From Tannerella sp. (GTDB taxonomy: Bacteria; Bacteroidota; Bacteroidia; Bacteroidales; Tannerellaceae): a DNA stretch of 36,195 nt. The notes beneath the pieces were generated by a model. That model made no database searches. It was not told the DNA's origin and saw only the letters and a program-made list of their open reading frames with translations. The stretch is taken from assembly GCA_031277335.1 (NCBI GenBank), contig JAITMM010000231.1, positions 1 through 36,195 of the forward strand, read 5' to 3'. Positions 24,607 through 32,695 of the stretch are shown here, piece after piece (the first letter of the stretch is position 1; every line of letters begins with the position of its first letter). The translations under genes and the position numbers were made by a program.

Positions 24607-24864
24607 ATGTATAGACAAATTTTCGTTTCTCCTACCGGTAATCTGACACTTACCATACCGCAAAGTTGGTACGGTCAACAGATTGAAGTTATAGCTTTTC
24701 CTATAGATGAGATGCTTAATACATCAATTACAGATGTTTTGATGAGTGAAAGAATAGCTGAAAACAGAAAAAAACGCGAAGAAAACAGCAGAAAATACGC
24801 TGTTAGTTTCAGTTCGCTTGGTTTTAAATTTAATCGAGAGGATGCAAATAATTATGATGAATAG
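24607..24864 (+). CDS. Probable antitoxin of a PIN-domain toxin
   Basis: 85 aa. An N-terminal strand-rich part (MYRQIFVSPTGNLTLTIPQS) is followed by a charged helix (ERIAENRKKREENSRK) and a short tail. No known DNA-binding fold is recognised by eye. The role is inferred from its position: its stop codon overlaps the start region of the PIN-domain gene, the arrangement usual in vapBC loci. The tail may wrap the toxin active site, as antitoxin C termini typically do. The gene starts 23 nt after the LEA-like lipoprotein gene. Confidence 0.6.
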   Translation: MYRQIFVSPTGNLTLTIPQSWYGQQIEVIAFPIDEMLNTSITDVLMSERIAENRKKREENSRKYAVSFSSLGFKFNREDANNYDE

Positions 24865-25258
24865 TTTTGCCGTTGATACAAATATTTTCGTCTATCTTCG
24901 CGATACGGACAGTCCTGAAAAACAGAAAAAAGCGAATAACTTAATTGATTTGTCGCCTGTTGTTTCTTCTCAAGTTATTTCCGAATACTTGAATGTTAGT
25001 AAGAGGTTGTTGAAATTATCCAAAGGACAAATTCTTGATATATGCTTGGACGATTTGGAGTGTTGCATAATTCATGCCGTAAATTTATCCACTTTGCGGT
25101 TGGCTCGGAAATTGATTTCCAAGTATAATTTTCAACTATTCGACAGTATCATAGTTGCATCTTCACTTGAAGCAGGTTGCGAAACTCTCTATTCAGAAGA
25201 CCTTCAACATAATCAGATAATAGAAAATCAACTAAGAATTATTAATCCTTTTATTTAA
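24857..25258 (+). CDS. PIN-domain ribonuclease toxin (VapC-like)
   Basis: 133 aa from ATG at 24857 (an adjacent ATG at 24854 is equally possible). PIN domains are metal-dependent RNases. The acidic active-site residues are in the expected order: Asp7 (VDTNIFVY), Glu43 (ISEYLN), Asp96 (LFDSIIVASSLEAG) and Asp115 (LYSEDLQHNQ). Length is normal for VapC. It overlaps the preceding antitoxin gene by 8 nt. Codons upstream of 24854 in this frame are ignored because they lie inside the antitoxin gene. The pair appears intact. Confidence 0.88.
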   Translation: MNSFAVDTNIFVYLRDTDSPEKQKKANNLIDLSPVVSSQVISEYLNVSKRLLKLSKGQILDICLDDLECCIIHAVNLSTLRLARKLISKYNFQLFDSIIVASSLEAGCETLYSEDLQHNQIIENQLRIINPFI

Positions 25259-25391
25259 GGATAAAAAAAAAACCAAAAAAACACTTACTATAACTACCAC
25301 ATAATCAAACATTTAACATTATTTAACGCACTCTTACGTATTTTTAACTAAAAATAGTTGACAAAATAGTTGGCAGGTCGAAAATTATATC

Positions 25392-25400
25392 TACTTTTGC
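25392..25400 (+). promoter_or_regulatory. -7 promoter element for the ABC transporter operon
   Basis: TACTTTTGC matches TAnnTTTGC, 39 nt upstream of the ATG at 25440. The -33 position (near 25370) reads TTGG, a partial match. Confidence 0.65.
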
Positions 25401-25439
25401 GGTGTACTAATTCACTAATACACTAAATTTTTAAAGAGT

Positions 25440-26267
25440 ATGATAACAATAAAGAATTTGAATTTTGCCTACAAGCGCAACAGGCCTGTACTGGAAGGGT
25501 TGAATATTGGACTTCGTCCGGGACATATTTACGGCCTGCTGGGCAAGAATGGAGAAGGGAAAACGACGTTGCTGGACCTGCTTGTCGGGCAGCTATTCCC
25601 TGTCAGCGGGACTTGTACGGTGTCGGACAACATCCCGTCGCAACGCAAAGCGGACTTCCTGCAAAAAGTCTTCCTGCTGCCGGAGGATGTAAACCTGCCG
25701 GATGTCACGGCCGCCGAATATAAACAGATGTACGCGGCTTTTTATCCCACGTTTCGCGAAGATTTGTGGACGACATGCGTCAAAGAATTTGAGATTGCCG
25801 TCGGCGACAGATTATCTAAAATGTCGATGGGGCAAAGGAAAAAGGCAGCCATTGCGCTGGCGCTCTCGGTGCATACGCCTGTGCTGCTGATGGATGAGCC
25901 GACCAACGCGCTAGACATCCCGTCAAAGGCCATGTTTCGTAAGCTGGTGGCCACGTGCATCGAAGATGACCAGACGGTCGTAATCTCCACGCATCAGGTG
26001 CGCGATTTGGAGAGCCTGATAGATTCCGTCCTGATCCTTGAAAATCATCAGATTCTGTTGGATAAGGGATTGGACGAGGTAAGCGGGAAACTATTTTTCC
26101 GTTTAGTAGCCCATGGAGAGCCTGTTTTATATGTCGAAAACACGTCGGCAGGCTTGATGGGCGTCGGTGAGAACAAGGACAATGAGCATACGGATGTGTA
26201 TCTGGAGTTGTTATTCCAGGCCGTCACTCAAAATCCGGGAGAAATCAAACGAATTTTTAACAATTAA
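25440..26267 (+). CDS. ABC transporter ATP-binding protein
   Basis: 275 aa. Walker A is GKNGEGKT (35-42), the signature is atypical (SKMSMGQ, 126-132), Walker B is VLLMDEPTNALD with Asp152-Glu153, and the H-loop His185 is in VISTHQ. The type is close to the YtrB group of small Gram-positive and Bacteroidota exporters. It is the first gene of a four-gene unit with a membrane protein (12 nt downstream), a GntR regulator and a small anchored protein. The substrate is unknown; such units are often involved in envelope stress or peptide resistance (inference). Confidence 0.92.
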   Translation: MITIKNLNFAYKRNRPVLEGLNIGLRPGHIYGLLGKNGEGKTTLLDLLVGQLFPVSGTCTVSDNIPSQRKADFLQKVFLLPEDVNLPDVTAAEYKQMYAAFYPTFREDLWTTCVKEFEIAVGDRLSKMSMGQRKKAAIALALSVHTPVLLMDEPTNALDIPSKAMFRKLVATCIEDDQTVVISTHQVRDLESLIDSVLILENHQILLDKGLDEVSGKLFFRLVAHGEPVLYVENTSAGLMGVGENKDNEHTDVYLELLFQAVTQNPGEIKRIFNN

Positions 26268-26279
26268 AACAAGAAAGTC

Positions 26280-27020
26280 ATGAACAATAATTTTAGTTTT
26301 GGCCGTATCGGCCTGATGTTGAAGGCAGACTGGATAGAATATAAAAAGGCTTACCTGCTTTTTGCCGGTTTACTTTTCGCTTTCAATCTGTTTGTGTTTT
26401 TATGGTCGAGGCAGGGATTTCAGATATTTTTATTTGTCCTGGGCATCATTGCCACTTATACCTTCTTTTACAACTATATAGGCTGGAAAGTGCATCGCTC
26501 CAAGAGTCGTTTTCTGACGCTTCCCGCCGGTTCGCCGGAGAAGTTTGTCGAAATGTTGATCGTATGGATGCTGCTTTTTGCAGCTTATTTACTGATTTAT
26601 GCACTTTTAATGGGCGCCTGTCACCTGATAAACGGCGCAAATATCTGGTTCATGCATGTATGGCCTATGAACGGGGAATCATTTCATTTCAAGGCTGTTA
26701 TAAGCATCATTGGGATCATCCTGTTTGTAGCCACCTTTTTATTTATGTCGTGCATTGCGATACGAAAATATCCGTTGGTGCTCGGGACAATATTTCTGCT
26801 TATGTACGTATTTTGTAATGCCCTGTTCTTCAGTCTATTTGCATATCTGACAGTTGGGGAGCAAATATCGATTAACTTAAACGCAGGAATGTTTCGCTCC
26901 AATTCATTGATTGATGCCGTGGTATTTATCGTCATGAATCTCCCTTGGATTCTGAGTATTTCATGGCTCGTTTTGCTCTATATATCTTATGTCAAACTTA
27001 AAGAAAAACAAATAAGATGA
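26280..27020 (+). CDS. ABC transporter membrane protein
   Basis: 246 aa, about six membrane spans (around 20-40, 45-65, 90-115, 135-160, 165-195 and 212-238) with little soluble sequence. It lacks a recognisable signature but its position after the ATPase gene and overlap with the regulator gene make it the permease partner. The stretch KVHRSKSRFLTLPAGSPEKF between spans 2 and 3 looks like the cytoplasmic coupling loop common in this ABC-2-like group. Its stop overlaps the ATG of the GntR gene (ATGA). Confidence 0.8.
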   Translation: MNNNFSFGRIGLMLKADWIEYKKAYLLFAGLLFAFNLFVFLWSRQGFQIFLFVLGIIATYTFFYNYIGWKVHRSKSRFLTLPAGSPEKFVEMLIVWMLLFAAYLLIYALLMGACHLINGANIWFMHVWPMNGESFHFKAVISIIGIILFVATFLFMSCIAIRKYPLVLGTIFLLMYVFCNALFFSLFAYLTVGEQISINLNAGMFRSNSLIDAVVFIVMNLPWILSISWLVLLYISYVKLKEKQIR

Positions 27021-27421
27021 ACTACAATTCCAATCAATCCATCTTTATCCAGATAGCCGACCGGATCAGCGAACGGGTGCTAAGCGGTGATTACAAGGCA
27101 GATGAGCGTATCCCTTCGGTGCGGGAACTGGCTGTGGAGATGGAAGTAAACCCCAATACGGTGATGCGCTCGTTTGAGCGGTTGCAGCAGTATAATATCA
27201 TTTATAACAAGCGTGGCATCGGTTATTTTATCTCCGGTGAAGCCAACGATAAAATCAGGCAGATGCGCCAAAGTCAGTTTGTGGAAGAGGTGCTGCCGTC
27301 GGTTTTCAGAGAGATGCAGTTGCTGGGCATCAGTCCCGGCGAGTTTATAAAAGCGTATGAATCATTTAATCAACAATCGTCGCGAATTGAAACGTCCGGC
27401 ATGAACGGACAATTGTCGTGA
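27017..27421 (+). CDS. GntR-family regulator, YtrA type
   Basis: 134 aa. A winged helix-turn-helix of the GntR class occupies residues about 5-78 (FIQIADRISERVLSGDYKAD, then IPSVRELAVEMEVNPNTVMR and YNIIYNKRGIGYFI), followed by a short helical tail of about 55 residues, as in the YtrA subgroup, which has no ligand-binding domain of the longer families. It overlaps the permease gene by 4 nt and is third in the operon, so it probably represses the operon from the promoter near 25392. YtrA-type regulators usually come first in the operon; here it comes after the transporter. Confidence 0.92.
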   Translation: MNYNSNQSIFIQIADRISERVLSGDYKADERIPSVRELAVEMEVNPNTVMRSFERLQQYNIIYNKRGIGYFISGEANDKIRQMRQSQFVEEVLPSVFREMQLLGISPGEFIKAYESFNQQSSRIETSGMNGQLS

Positions 27422-27459
27422 CAAGTTTTAGTAAGTATCAATCATTTAATTAAGCAACA

Positions 27460-27867
27460 ATGAAAAAAAGTAATATCATTTTAATAGCGCTGCTGGCAAG
27501 TCTTACGTTGATGCCGGCCATTGTGTGGGGAGTCTTCAAAGCGACTTCCGTCGGAGAGTATTATTCGGGTTTTGGAGATAACATCAGAACCGTAATAATT
27601 GAAAATCAGGGTTTGACAAAAGATGACATCGTCGTTGACACTCAACGGGCGTCATCGTCGGCAAACTTTAATTTTATGTCTTATACTCCTTCATTTCTTT
27701 ATTATAAAGGAAAGACAAACTATTTTCCCGATGCGAGAATAGAAGGCGATATCTTGATGGTAGGCAAAGCATTGGACGCCACAACCGGCGAAAAGATGAA
27801 GTTGCATATCCGCATCAACAACATCAATGAAATCGTGCTGAACGGAAATAGTGTCTGGAAGCGGTGA
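27460..27867 (+). CDS. Small membrane-anchored or exported protein of the ABC operon
   Basis: 135 aa. A basic N terminus and a hydrophobic segment (about 5-26) are followed by a soluble beta-rich domain with IRTVIIENQGLTKDDIVVDT and ARIEGDILMVGKALDA, ending in INEIVLNGNSVWKR. The strand pattern is reminiscent of the head GIN/DUF2807-like proteins seen in comparable Bacteroidales ABC operons, but the resemblance is weak. It starts 38 nt after the regulator gene. It probably sits on the outer side of the inner membrane; I do not recognise a specific family. Confidence 0.6.
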   Translation: MKKSNIILIALLASLTLMPAIVWGVFKATSVGEYYSGFGDNIRTVIIENQGLTKDDIVVDTQRASSSANFNFMSYTPSFLYYKGKTNYFPDARIEGDILMVGKALDATTGEKMKLHIRINNINEIVLNGNSVWKR

Positions 27868-27877
27868 AATTTAAGCT

Positions 27878-28768
27878 CTACGTCACAACCCTGATTAATC
27901 CCTTTCTAAAAAAGGGGATTATCTTGAATAACATGTGACTATTGCTTGTTGTAAAACGCAATCCTGCGTTTAGGACATGTTCAGTAATATTCTTGTAGTC
28001 GTCTCGACGGTGATAGGTGCAAATTACTAATTTCATGGGATGCTTGGCTTCTATCATATTCTTCATCCCATTTAATACCTGTAATTCAGCACCTTCAACG
28101 TCTATTTTTATAAAGCCGGGCATTTCCCTGTTTATAAAAAAGTCATCGAGCGATACATCGTTTTCTCCCGTGTGATCAGTCGCATATTTTTTCACAATTT
28201 CAACTTTTTCTTTCCATGGTGCAAATGTATAGTTCAAGGCTTCGATCCATTCGTCCTCATATTCAAATAAATAGACTTTTTTGATTTTTTCAATTACATC
28301 AAGTGCAAGAAAAGCTTCGGCGCAGCCGACGTCAACAAGGATATCGCCGTCAGCGATGTCAAACTCATCAGTAAGATAGAGATGGGCAGAGTCCTTGTCC
28401 TGTTCGATCAAGAGACTGTTATATAGTATTTTAGCTTTTTTATTTGTGATATTTCGTCGGAAATACAGCTTTTTACCGTTTCTCATCACATAAAACAATC
28501 CATTGGAATCGTCTTTCAACATCTTGATTTCCTTATGGATATACTTGTCACTAAATGGATAGGGGAAAGTTTTTATACGACTTGTAATTGAATAGAACGG
28601 ATGATTTCTGATATAATTCAGCGCATTGTTGATATCCGTATCTGTTGTCGGATTATTCTTGTAGTAAGCAAGAACATTTCCTTTTGTCTTCTTATCTTTA
28701 AAAAATCCAAGAAAAATAAGGCAATACAAAGGGATGTTTATCGTAAACGTTTTGAAAATATTCATCAT
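27878..28768 (-). CDS. FkbM-family methyltransferase
   Basis: 296 aa. The S-adenosylmethionine-binding motif is VDVGCAE (145-151), and the family hallmark IKIDVEGAELQVLNGM lies at about 219-234. FkbM enzymes O-methylate sugars or polyketide-like groups; in Bacteroidales many act on glycans. An N-terminal region of 140 residues precedes the catalytic domain; it contains a hydrophobic segment (NIPLYCLIFLGFF, 11-23) that may anchor it at the membrane. It lies 75 nt downstream of kdsB on the same strand, which hints at a cell-surface polysaccharide role (inference). The two possible ATG starts at 28768 and 28765 are adjacent. Confidence 0.85.
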   Translation of the reverse strand: MMNIFKTFTINIPLYCLIFLGFFKDKKTKGNVLAYYKNNPTTDTDINNALNYIRNHPFYSITSRIKTFPYPFSDKYIHKEIKMLKDDSNGLFYVMRNGKKLYFRRNITNKKAKILYNSLLIEQDKDSAHLYLTDEFDIADGDILVDVGCAEAFLALDVIEKIKKVYLFEYEDEWIEALNYTFAPWKEKVEIVKKYATDHTGENDVSLDDFFINREMPGFIKIDVEGAELQVLNGMKNMIEAKHPMKLVICTYHRRDDYKNITEHVLNAGLRFTTSNSHMLFKIIPFFRKGLIRVVT

Positions 28769-28843
28769 ACATTGGTTTTTTTAGGGGGGAGTGTCAATCA
28801 CCTATTTGGTTGAAAATCCGCGTAAAGATGTTATATAAAACAC

Positions 28844-29602
28844 CTATTTATTAAGGGAATATAAGAACGTCAGCGCATTATCCATATCTTCCGGCGTATC
28901 GATGCCGATGGTTTCGAGACGGGTGACGGCGACTTTGACCCTGTAGCCGTTTTCCAGCCAGCGAAGCTGTTCGAGGCTTTCGGCCAATTCGAGCGATGAC
29001 TGCGGTAGCCGGACGATGTCTTTTAACGTTTCCGCCCTGTAGGCATATAGTCCGATATGCTTGTAAAATACATGAGCATCAGGCCATTGCGACAGTTCCT
29101 GCCCGCGGATGTAAGGAATGACTGAGCGGCTGAAGTAAAGCGCTTCCATGTTTTTGTTGAACACGACTTTGGGCGAATTAGGGTTAGACAGCTCTTTCTC
29201 CGCGTCGCACGAGGCGTCAAACGGCTTGGCCAACGTGGCGATTTGCGTTTCGGACGTTAGGAAACAGCTTTTCAGCAATTCGATTTGTTCGGGTTGGATA
29301 AACGGCTCATCGCCCTGAATATTGATAATCACGTCATGGTCGCTGCCAAGCAGGCTAAAGGCTTCAAAACAGCGGTCGGTGCCGCTGCGGTGATGAGCCG
29401 ATGTCATGACGACGTTGCCTCCAAATGCGTTGACGGCCGCCTCGATGCGCGTATCGTCCGTTGCGACGTAGAGTTGATCCACAGTGTGCTGTACCTGTTC
29501 ATAAACACGCTGTATCATCGTTTTTCCCAACATATCCGCCAGCGGCTTTCCCGGAAAACGCGTTGAGGCATATCGTGCCGGTATGATGCCTAAAAATTTC
29601 AT
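28844..29602 (-). CDS. kdsB: 3-deoxy-manno-octulosonate cytidylyltransferase
   Basis: 252 aa. Activates Kdo as CMP-Kdo for the inner core of lipopolysaccharide. The N-terminal nucleotide-binding motif IIPARYASTRFPGKPLA is complete, followed by IQRVYEQVQHT, INIQGDEPFI (metal and nucleotide site), FYKHIGLYAYRAE and the C-terminal ETIGIDTPEDM. It confirms a Gram-negative envelope. A consensus -7 element lies just upstream. It is probably co-transcribed with the FkbM gene. Confidence 0.97.
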   Translation of the reverse strand: MKFLGIIPARYASTRFPGKPLADMLGKTMIQRVYEQVQHTVDQLYVATDDTRIEAAVNAFGGNVVMTSAHHRSGTDRCFEAFSLLGSDHDVIINIQGDEPFIQPEQIELLKSCFLTSETQIATLAKPFDASCDAEKELSNPNSPKVVFNKNMEALYFSRSVIPYIRGQELSQWPDAHVFYKHIGLYAYRAETLKDIVRLPQSSLELAESLEQLRWLENGYRVKVAVTRLETIGIDTPEDMDNALTFLYSLNK

Positions 29603-29624
29603 CTCTTTTACTGAATTTTGAAAG

Positions 29625-29633
29625 GCAAATGTA
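29625..29633 (-). promoter_or_regulatory. -7 promoter element for kdsB
   Basis: Minus-strand TACATTTGC matches TAnnTTTGC. It is 22 nt upstream of the ATG. Confidence 0.65.
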
Positions 29634-29682
29634 AGATTTTTTTTCTATATTTGTTCGTTTAAAGCGAGGTAACAGTAAATTT

Positions 29683-30999
29683 TTATTTAGTTATTACATT
29701 TCCTATTGCATACAACGGAATTACTTTAATCTTATCATATTGACAAAAATTTTCGAGTGAGGTGCGAATGCCGTATTTTGCCTGTTTTTCGTTGATAAAC
29801 AAATGCATGCTTTGCATTTTCCCGCTTTTGCCAGATTTTACTTCAACCGGTACAATCAGTTCATTTTGCTGTATGAGATAATCTACTTCAGCATGGCTTT
29901 TTTCTTTTTCTCTTGTCCAAAAATACAGATTTTCAGCTATATATGGTGATGAGTTTTTCAAAAGCTCCAAACCGGTAAACTGTTCTGCAATTGCGCCTTT
30001 ATTGACGACGTCAAAATCGTCTGCAAATAGAATTTCCGAAAGTTGCAAACCCAGCAGGCGTTGAAAAATGCCTGTATCGAGCAACAGCATTTTACATTTT
30101 TTGTAATTTGTTTCAGCGCCAAGCGGTATTCCATTTGCCGAACTGCTAACTATCGGTATAACCAACCCTGCCATTATCAACATGTTTAAGGCTTGCTTGA
30201 TGTTGTGCCCACTCGTGTCTGCCGCTTTTGAATAGATAAATTTTCCGCCTGACTGTTTCACCACCGACGACAATACCTCGCGCAACAATAATGCAGGAAC
30301 CTTTTTTTTGTATTTGGCAAAATCGTTCTGAAACGACTGAATTAAACTGTCAAGCGTTTTTTGAACTCTTAATATATCATTGTATTTTAAGAAAATAGAC
30401 ACCGCCGCAGGCATTCCGCCTATGATCAGGTATTTTTTCAAATATTCCAGGCATTTATCGTGAAAGACTGATAATAAAGGCTTTTCGGGAGATGATTTGC
30501 AAACCTCGTTCCATAAAAGCTCTTCGCCGCAGGAAAGCATAAATTCCTGAAACGAAAACGGATACATCAATAGCGAATCTACGCGTCCAACACCAAAAAC
30601 AGGTAGTTCTTCGAGTGCGAATTCCAACAGCGAACCTGCTGCAATTACATGAAGTTCAGGATAATCCTCATAAAAATACCGTAACGACCTTATCGCATTC
30701 GTACACGTTTGAATCTCATCAAAAAACAGCAATGTTTTTCCCTGTTCAATGGGCTTTTTGAAGTGTACGGAAAGTCTAAGGCAAATTTCCCTGACGTCCA
30801 AATCTCCGTCAAACAAGGCACACAGCTTTTTATCTTTTTCAAAATTGACCGTTACAAAGTATTCAAAATTCTTACCAAACTGCTCTATGGTTGATGTTTT
30901 TCCTACCTGACGGGCTCCCCTGATCAGCAGAGGCTTTCTATCGGAATCATTTTTCCAGTCTATCAATACATTATCAATAGTTCGTTTTAAATAAGACAT
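29683..30999 (-). CDS. AAA-type ATPase with DUF4143 C-terminal domain
   Basis: 438 aa. Walker A is GARQVGKT (28-35), Walker B is LLFFDEIQT (about 90-98), and ELHVIAAGSLLEFAL contains the sensor-like segment. The second half has the DUF4143 features, including a nuclease-like motif near the end (ENLYFWTREKEKSHAEVDYL then IVPVEVKSGKSGKM), which resembles a PD-(D/E)xK core. Such AAA_14/DUF4143 genes are numerous in Bacteroidales and their role is unknown. It stands alone and is preceded by a good promoter element and two direct repeats. Confidence 0.92.
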   Translation of the reverse strand: MSYLKRTIDNVLIDWKNDSDRKPLLIRGARQVGKTSTIEQFGKNFEYFVTVNFEKDKKLCALFDGDLDVREICLRLSVHFKKPIEQGKTLLFFDEIQTCTNAIRSLRYFYEDYPELHVIAAGSLLEFALEELPVFGVGRVDSLLMYPFSFQEFMLSCGEELLWNEVCKSSPEKPLLSVFHDKCLEYLKKYLIIGGMPAAVSIFLKYNDILRVQKTLDSLIQSFQNDFAKYKKKVPALLLREVLSSVVKQSGGKFIYSKAADTSGHNIKQALNMLIMAGLVIPIVSSSANGIPLGAETNYKKCKMLLLDTGIFQRLLGLQLSEILFADDFDVVNKGAIAEQFTGLELLKNSSPYIAENLYFWTREKEKSHAEVDYLIQQNELIVPVEVKSGKSGKMQSMHLFINEKQAKYGIRTSLENFCQYDKIKVIPLYAIGNVITK

Positions 31000-31021
31000 A
31001 TCCTTGGTTTAAAAATTCGGG

Positions 31022-31030
31022 GCAAAGATA
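31022..31030 (-). promoter_or_regulatory. -7 promoter element for the AAA/DUF4143 gene
   Basis: Minus-strand TATCTTTGC matches TAnnTTTGC, 22 nt upstream of the ATG. One of the two 14-bp direct repeats covers the -33 region. Confidence 0.65.
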
Positions 31031-31048
31031 GTGAATTTATTTCAATAT

Positions 31049-31109
31049 TTCGCACCGAGTTTAGCATAAATTTTTAAATAATTCGCACCAAGTTTTTGTA
31101 TAAAAACTT
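31049..31109. repeat. Two 14-bp direct repeats and an 8-bp palindrome
   Basis: TTCGCACCGAGTTT (31049-31062) and TTCGCACCAAGTTT (31082-31095) differ at one base and start 33 bp apart, about three helical turns. The second copy runs into AAGTTTTT-GTAT-AAAAACTT (31090-31109), a perfect hairpin that may terminate transcription from the minus-strand gene at 31226. The pair may be an operator for the ATPase gene. Confidence 0.6.
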
Positions 31110-31225
31110 CTGCCCGATACTTTTTGATATCGTATTATAAATTTATATCACGGTGAGTTGACAATCAAGTCATTCAGCATGATTCGTTTGCTTTTGACGG
31201 CCATAGCGAGACGCTACGACCATCA

Positions 31226-32488
31226 TCATCTCATTTGCCTCTTCAACCTTCCGACCGCATTTTCAAGTGATTCAGTCGGCTCAATAATGTTATACGCTCC
31301 CCAGAAATCCTCATCATAATAAGCTGCAACTTCCTGACTCAATGACTTATTCATCGAGAAAGCATCACGAGCCGGGATTCTGCTCGGATTCTCCTCGACA
31401 TTGTCGGTGACGACCGTTTCATTTACGATGGTGTAGTTTGTGGCGAAGAGCCTGCGTTTCCAGTCACATTTGAATCTGATTTCGTTGCGGATATAATTCA
31501 GATAGGTCTTGTCGTTCAACTGCTTGTAAGTGACTGTATAAAGCACTTCATCAGGAGTAAAGCGGAGACCCATCGGCTTTGATTTTAGGATAAAGTTAGT
31601 GACTTTGAGCTTATCGCTCAAGTCCATGCTAAATTCGGCGCGTGTGAAGGATAGCGTTTCTCTGTCTATGAAAAGCGTACCGGTGTAAAGCGGAAAGTCA
31701 ACGACTGCTTGCGGCTGAAAATGAACGACATACTGCATACGGTTATTTATTGATGTCGCTTCACCCATCCTGTAGGAGTAATACGGAATATACTCAGGGC
31801 CTAACACCACGTCCGGATTTTTTACAACATCAAGATATACAGGCATATTAGGGCCTCCGAGGAATTTCACGTCAAGTGTGTCACTCTTTTTCGGACTGAC
31901 CAATGACCGTCCCTTGAGCACTTGCGAACGGTCGAAATTGGAGCCTTGCTGGTAAGACGATTTATAAACCTGAATCACAGCCTCGGAGATATGGATATAA
32001 TTACGTCTTTTCTGAATCGTTTCACGATAGAATCCTGTCAGAAGATTTGGTTTAGTACTGTAATTTTCAGATACTTTACTCATTGCAAGCTCTACCAGAT
32101 CGCGTGGGTTTGACCAGCTGAACACCTCAACTTCACTCAGCACAAACGAATGTGGAGTGATCAGATATGTCTGGTTTTGCCTCATATTCCTCGAAATCAT
32201 AAATTTAGCATTTACATAGCCAATGCATGAAAGTTCTATTTCATTGACCATAAGTGAATCGGGTATTTTAAGCAGGAATCCTCCATCCTCGTTTGAGATT
32301 ATACCGATGCTTGTGCCTACGGCAGATATATTTACGTTACTTACTGCCTTTCTGTTATGCGAATCCATCACAACTCCGCTGATGGAATAATAACCATCTC
32401 CGTCTGCGCCGTTCTGGGCAAAAGTGATGCCATGTCCGGAAAGAAGCAGAATCGTCAACAGTACTGTTATTGAATGTTTTGTCCTCAT
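31226..32488 (-). CDS. Surface protein with CarboxypepD-regulatory-like N-terminal domain
   Basis: 420 aa. A signal peptide (cleavage near FAQ, residue 25) precedes a carboxypeptidase-regulatory-like beta sandwich at about 34-115 (ISGVVMDSHNRKAVSNVNIS, then IGIISNEDGGFLLKI and ELSCIGYVNAKFMI), as in the N terminus of TonB-linked receptors. The remainder (about 120-420) is a beta-rich domain of the sort found in DUF5686-like or similar outer-membrane-associated proteins, but it is much shorter than those. It has no TonB plug or barrel. The function is unknown. It stands alone with a promoter-like element about 94 nt upstream. Confidence 0.75.
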   Translation of the reverse strand: MRTKHSITVLLTILLLSGHGITFAQNGADGDGYYSISGVVMDSHNRKAVSNVNISAVGTSIGIISNEDGGFLLKIPDSLMVNEIELSCIGYVNAKFMISRNMRQNQTYLITPHSFVLSEVEVFSWSNPRDLVELAMSKVSENYSTKPNLLTGFYRETIQKRRNYIHISEAVIQVYKSSYQQGSNFDRSQVLKGRSLVSPKKSDTLDVKFLGGPNMPVYLDVVKNPDVVLGPEYIPYYSYRMGEATSINNRMQYVVHFQPQAVVDFPLYTGTLFIDRETLSFTRAEFSMDLSDKLKVTNFILKSKPMGLRFTPDEVLYTVTYKQLNDKTYLNYIRNEIRFKCDWKRRLFATNYTIVNETVVTDNVEENPSRIPARDAFSMNKSLSQEVAAYYDEDFWGAYNIIEPTESLENAVGRLKRQMR

Positions 32489-32581
32489 AAAATTTAAAAA
32501 TTTAAAATGAATATTTTTTTATCTATGCTATAAAGATCGTTTAAAATTTGGAAACCCTAAAAAAAAATTTGAATTTACCAT

Positions 32582-32590
32582 ACAAAGGTA
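32582..32590 (-). promoter_or_regulatory. Possible -7 element for the CarboxypepD-type gene
   Basis: Minus-strand TACCTTTGT fits TAnnTTTG. The leader would be about 90 nt. A TTTG upstream is at a 24-nt distance, longer than usual. Confidence 0.4.
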
Positions 32591-32695
32591 GATAAAATTA
32601 TCCGCTTTAAAACACAAACACATAAAAATCTTGTCGTCTGAAAAATTTTTACTATCTTGCGCCTCTTTCAACGTACTAACTTAACACCTTTATAT

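Noticed and set aside
27896..27921. Inverted repeat TAATCCC...GGGGATTA as a bidirectional terminator
   Set aside because: It lies within the coding sequence of the FkbM gene, has an unpaired base, and lacks a T tract on either exit side.
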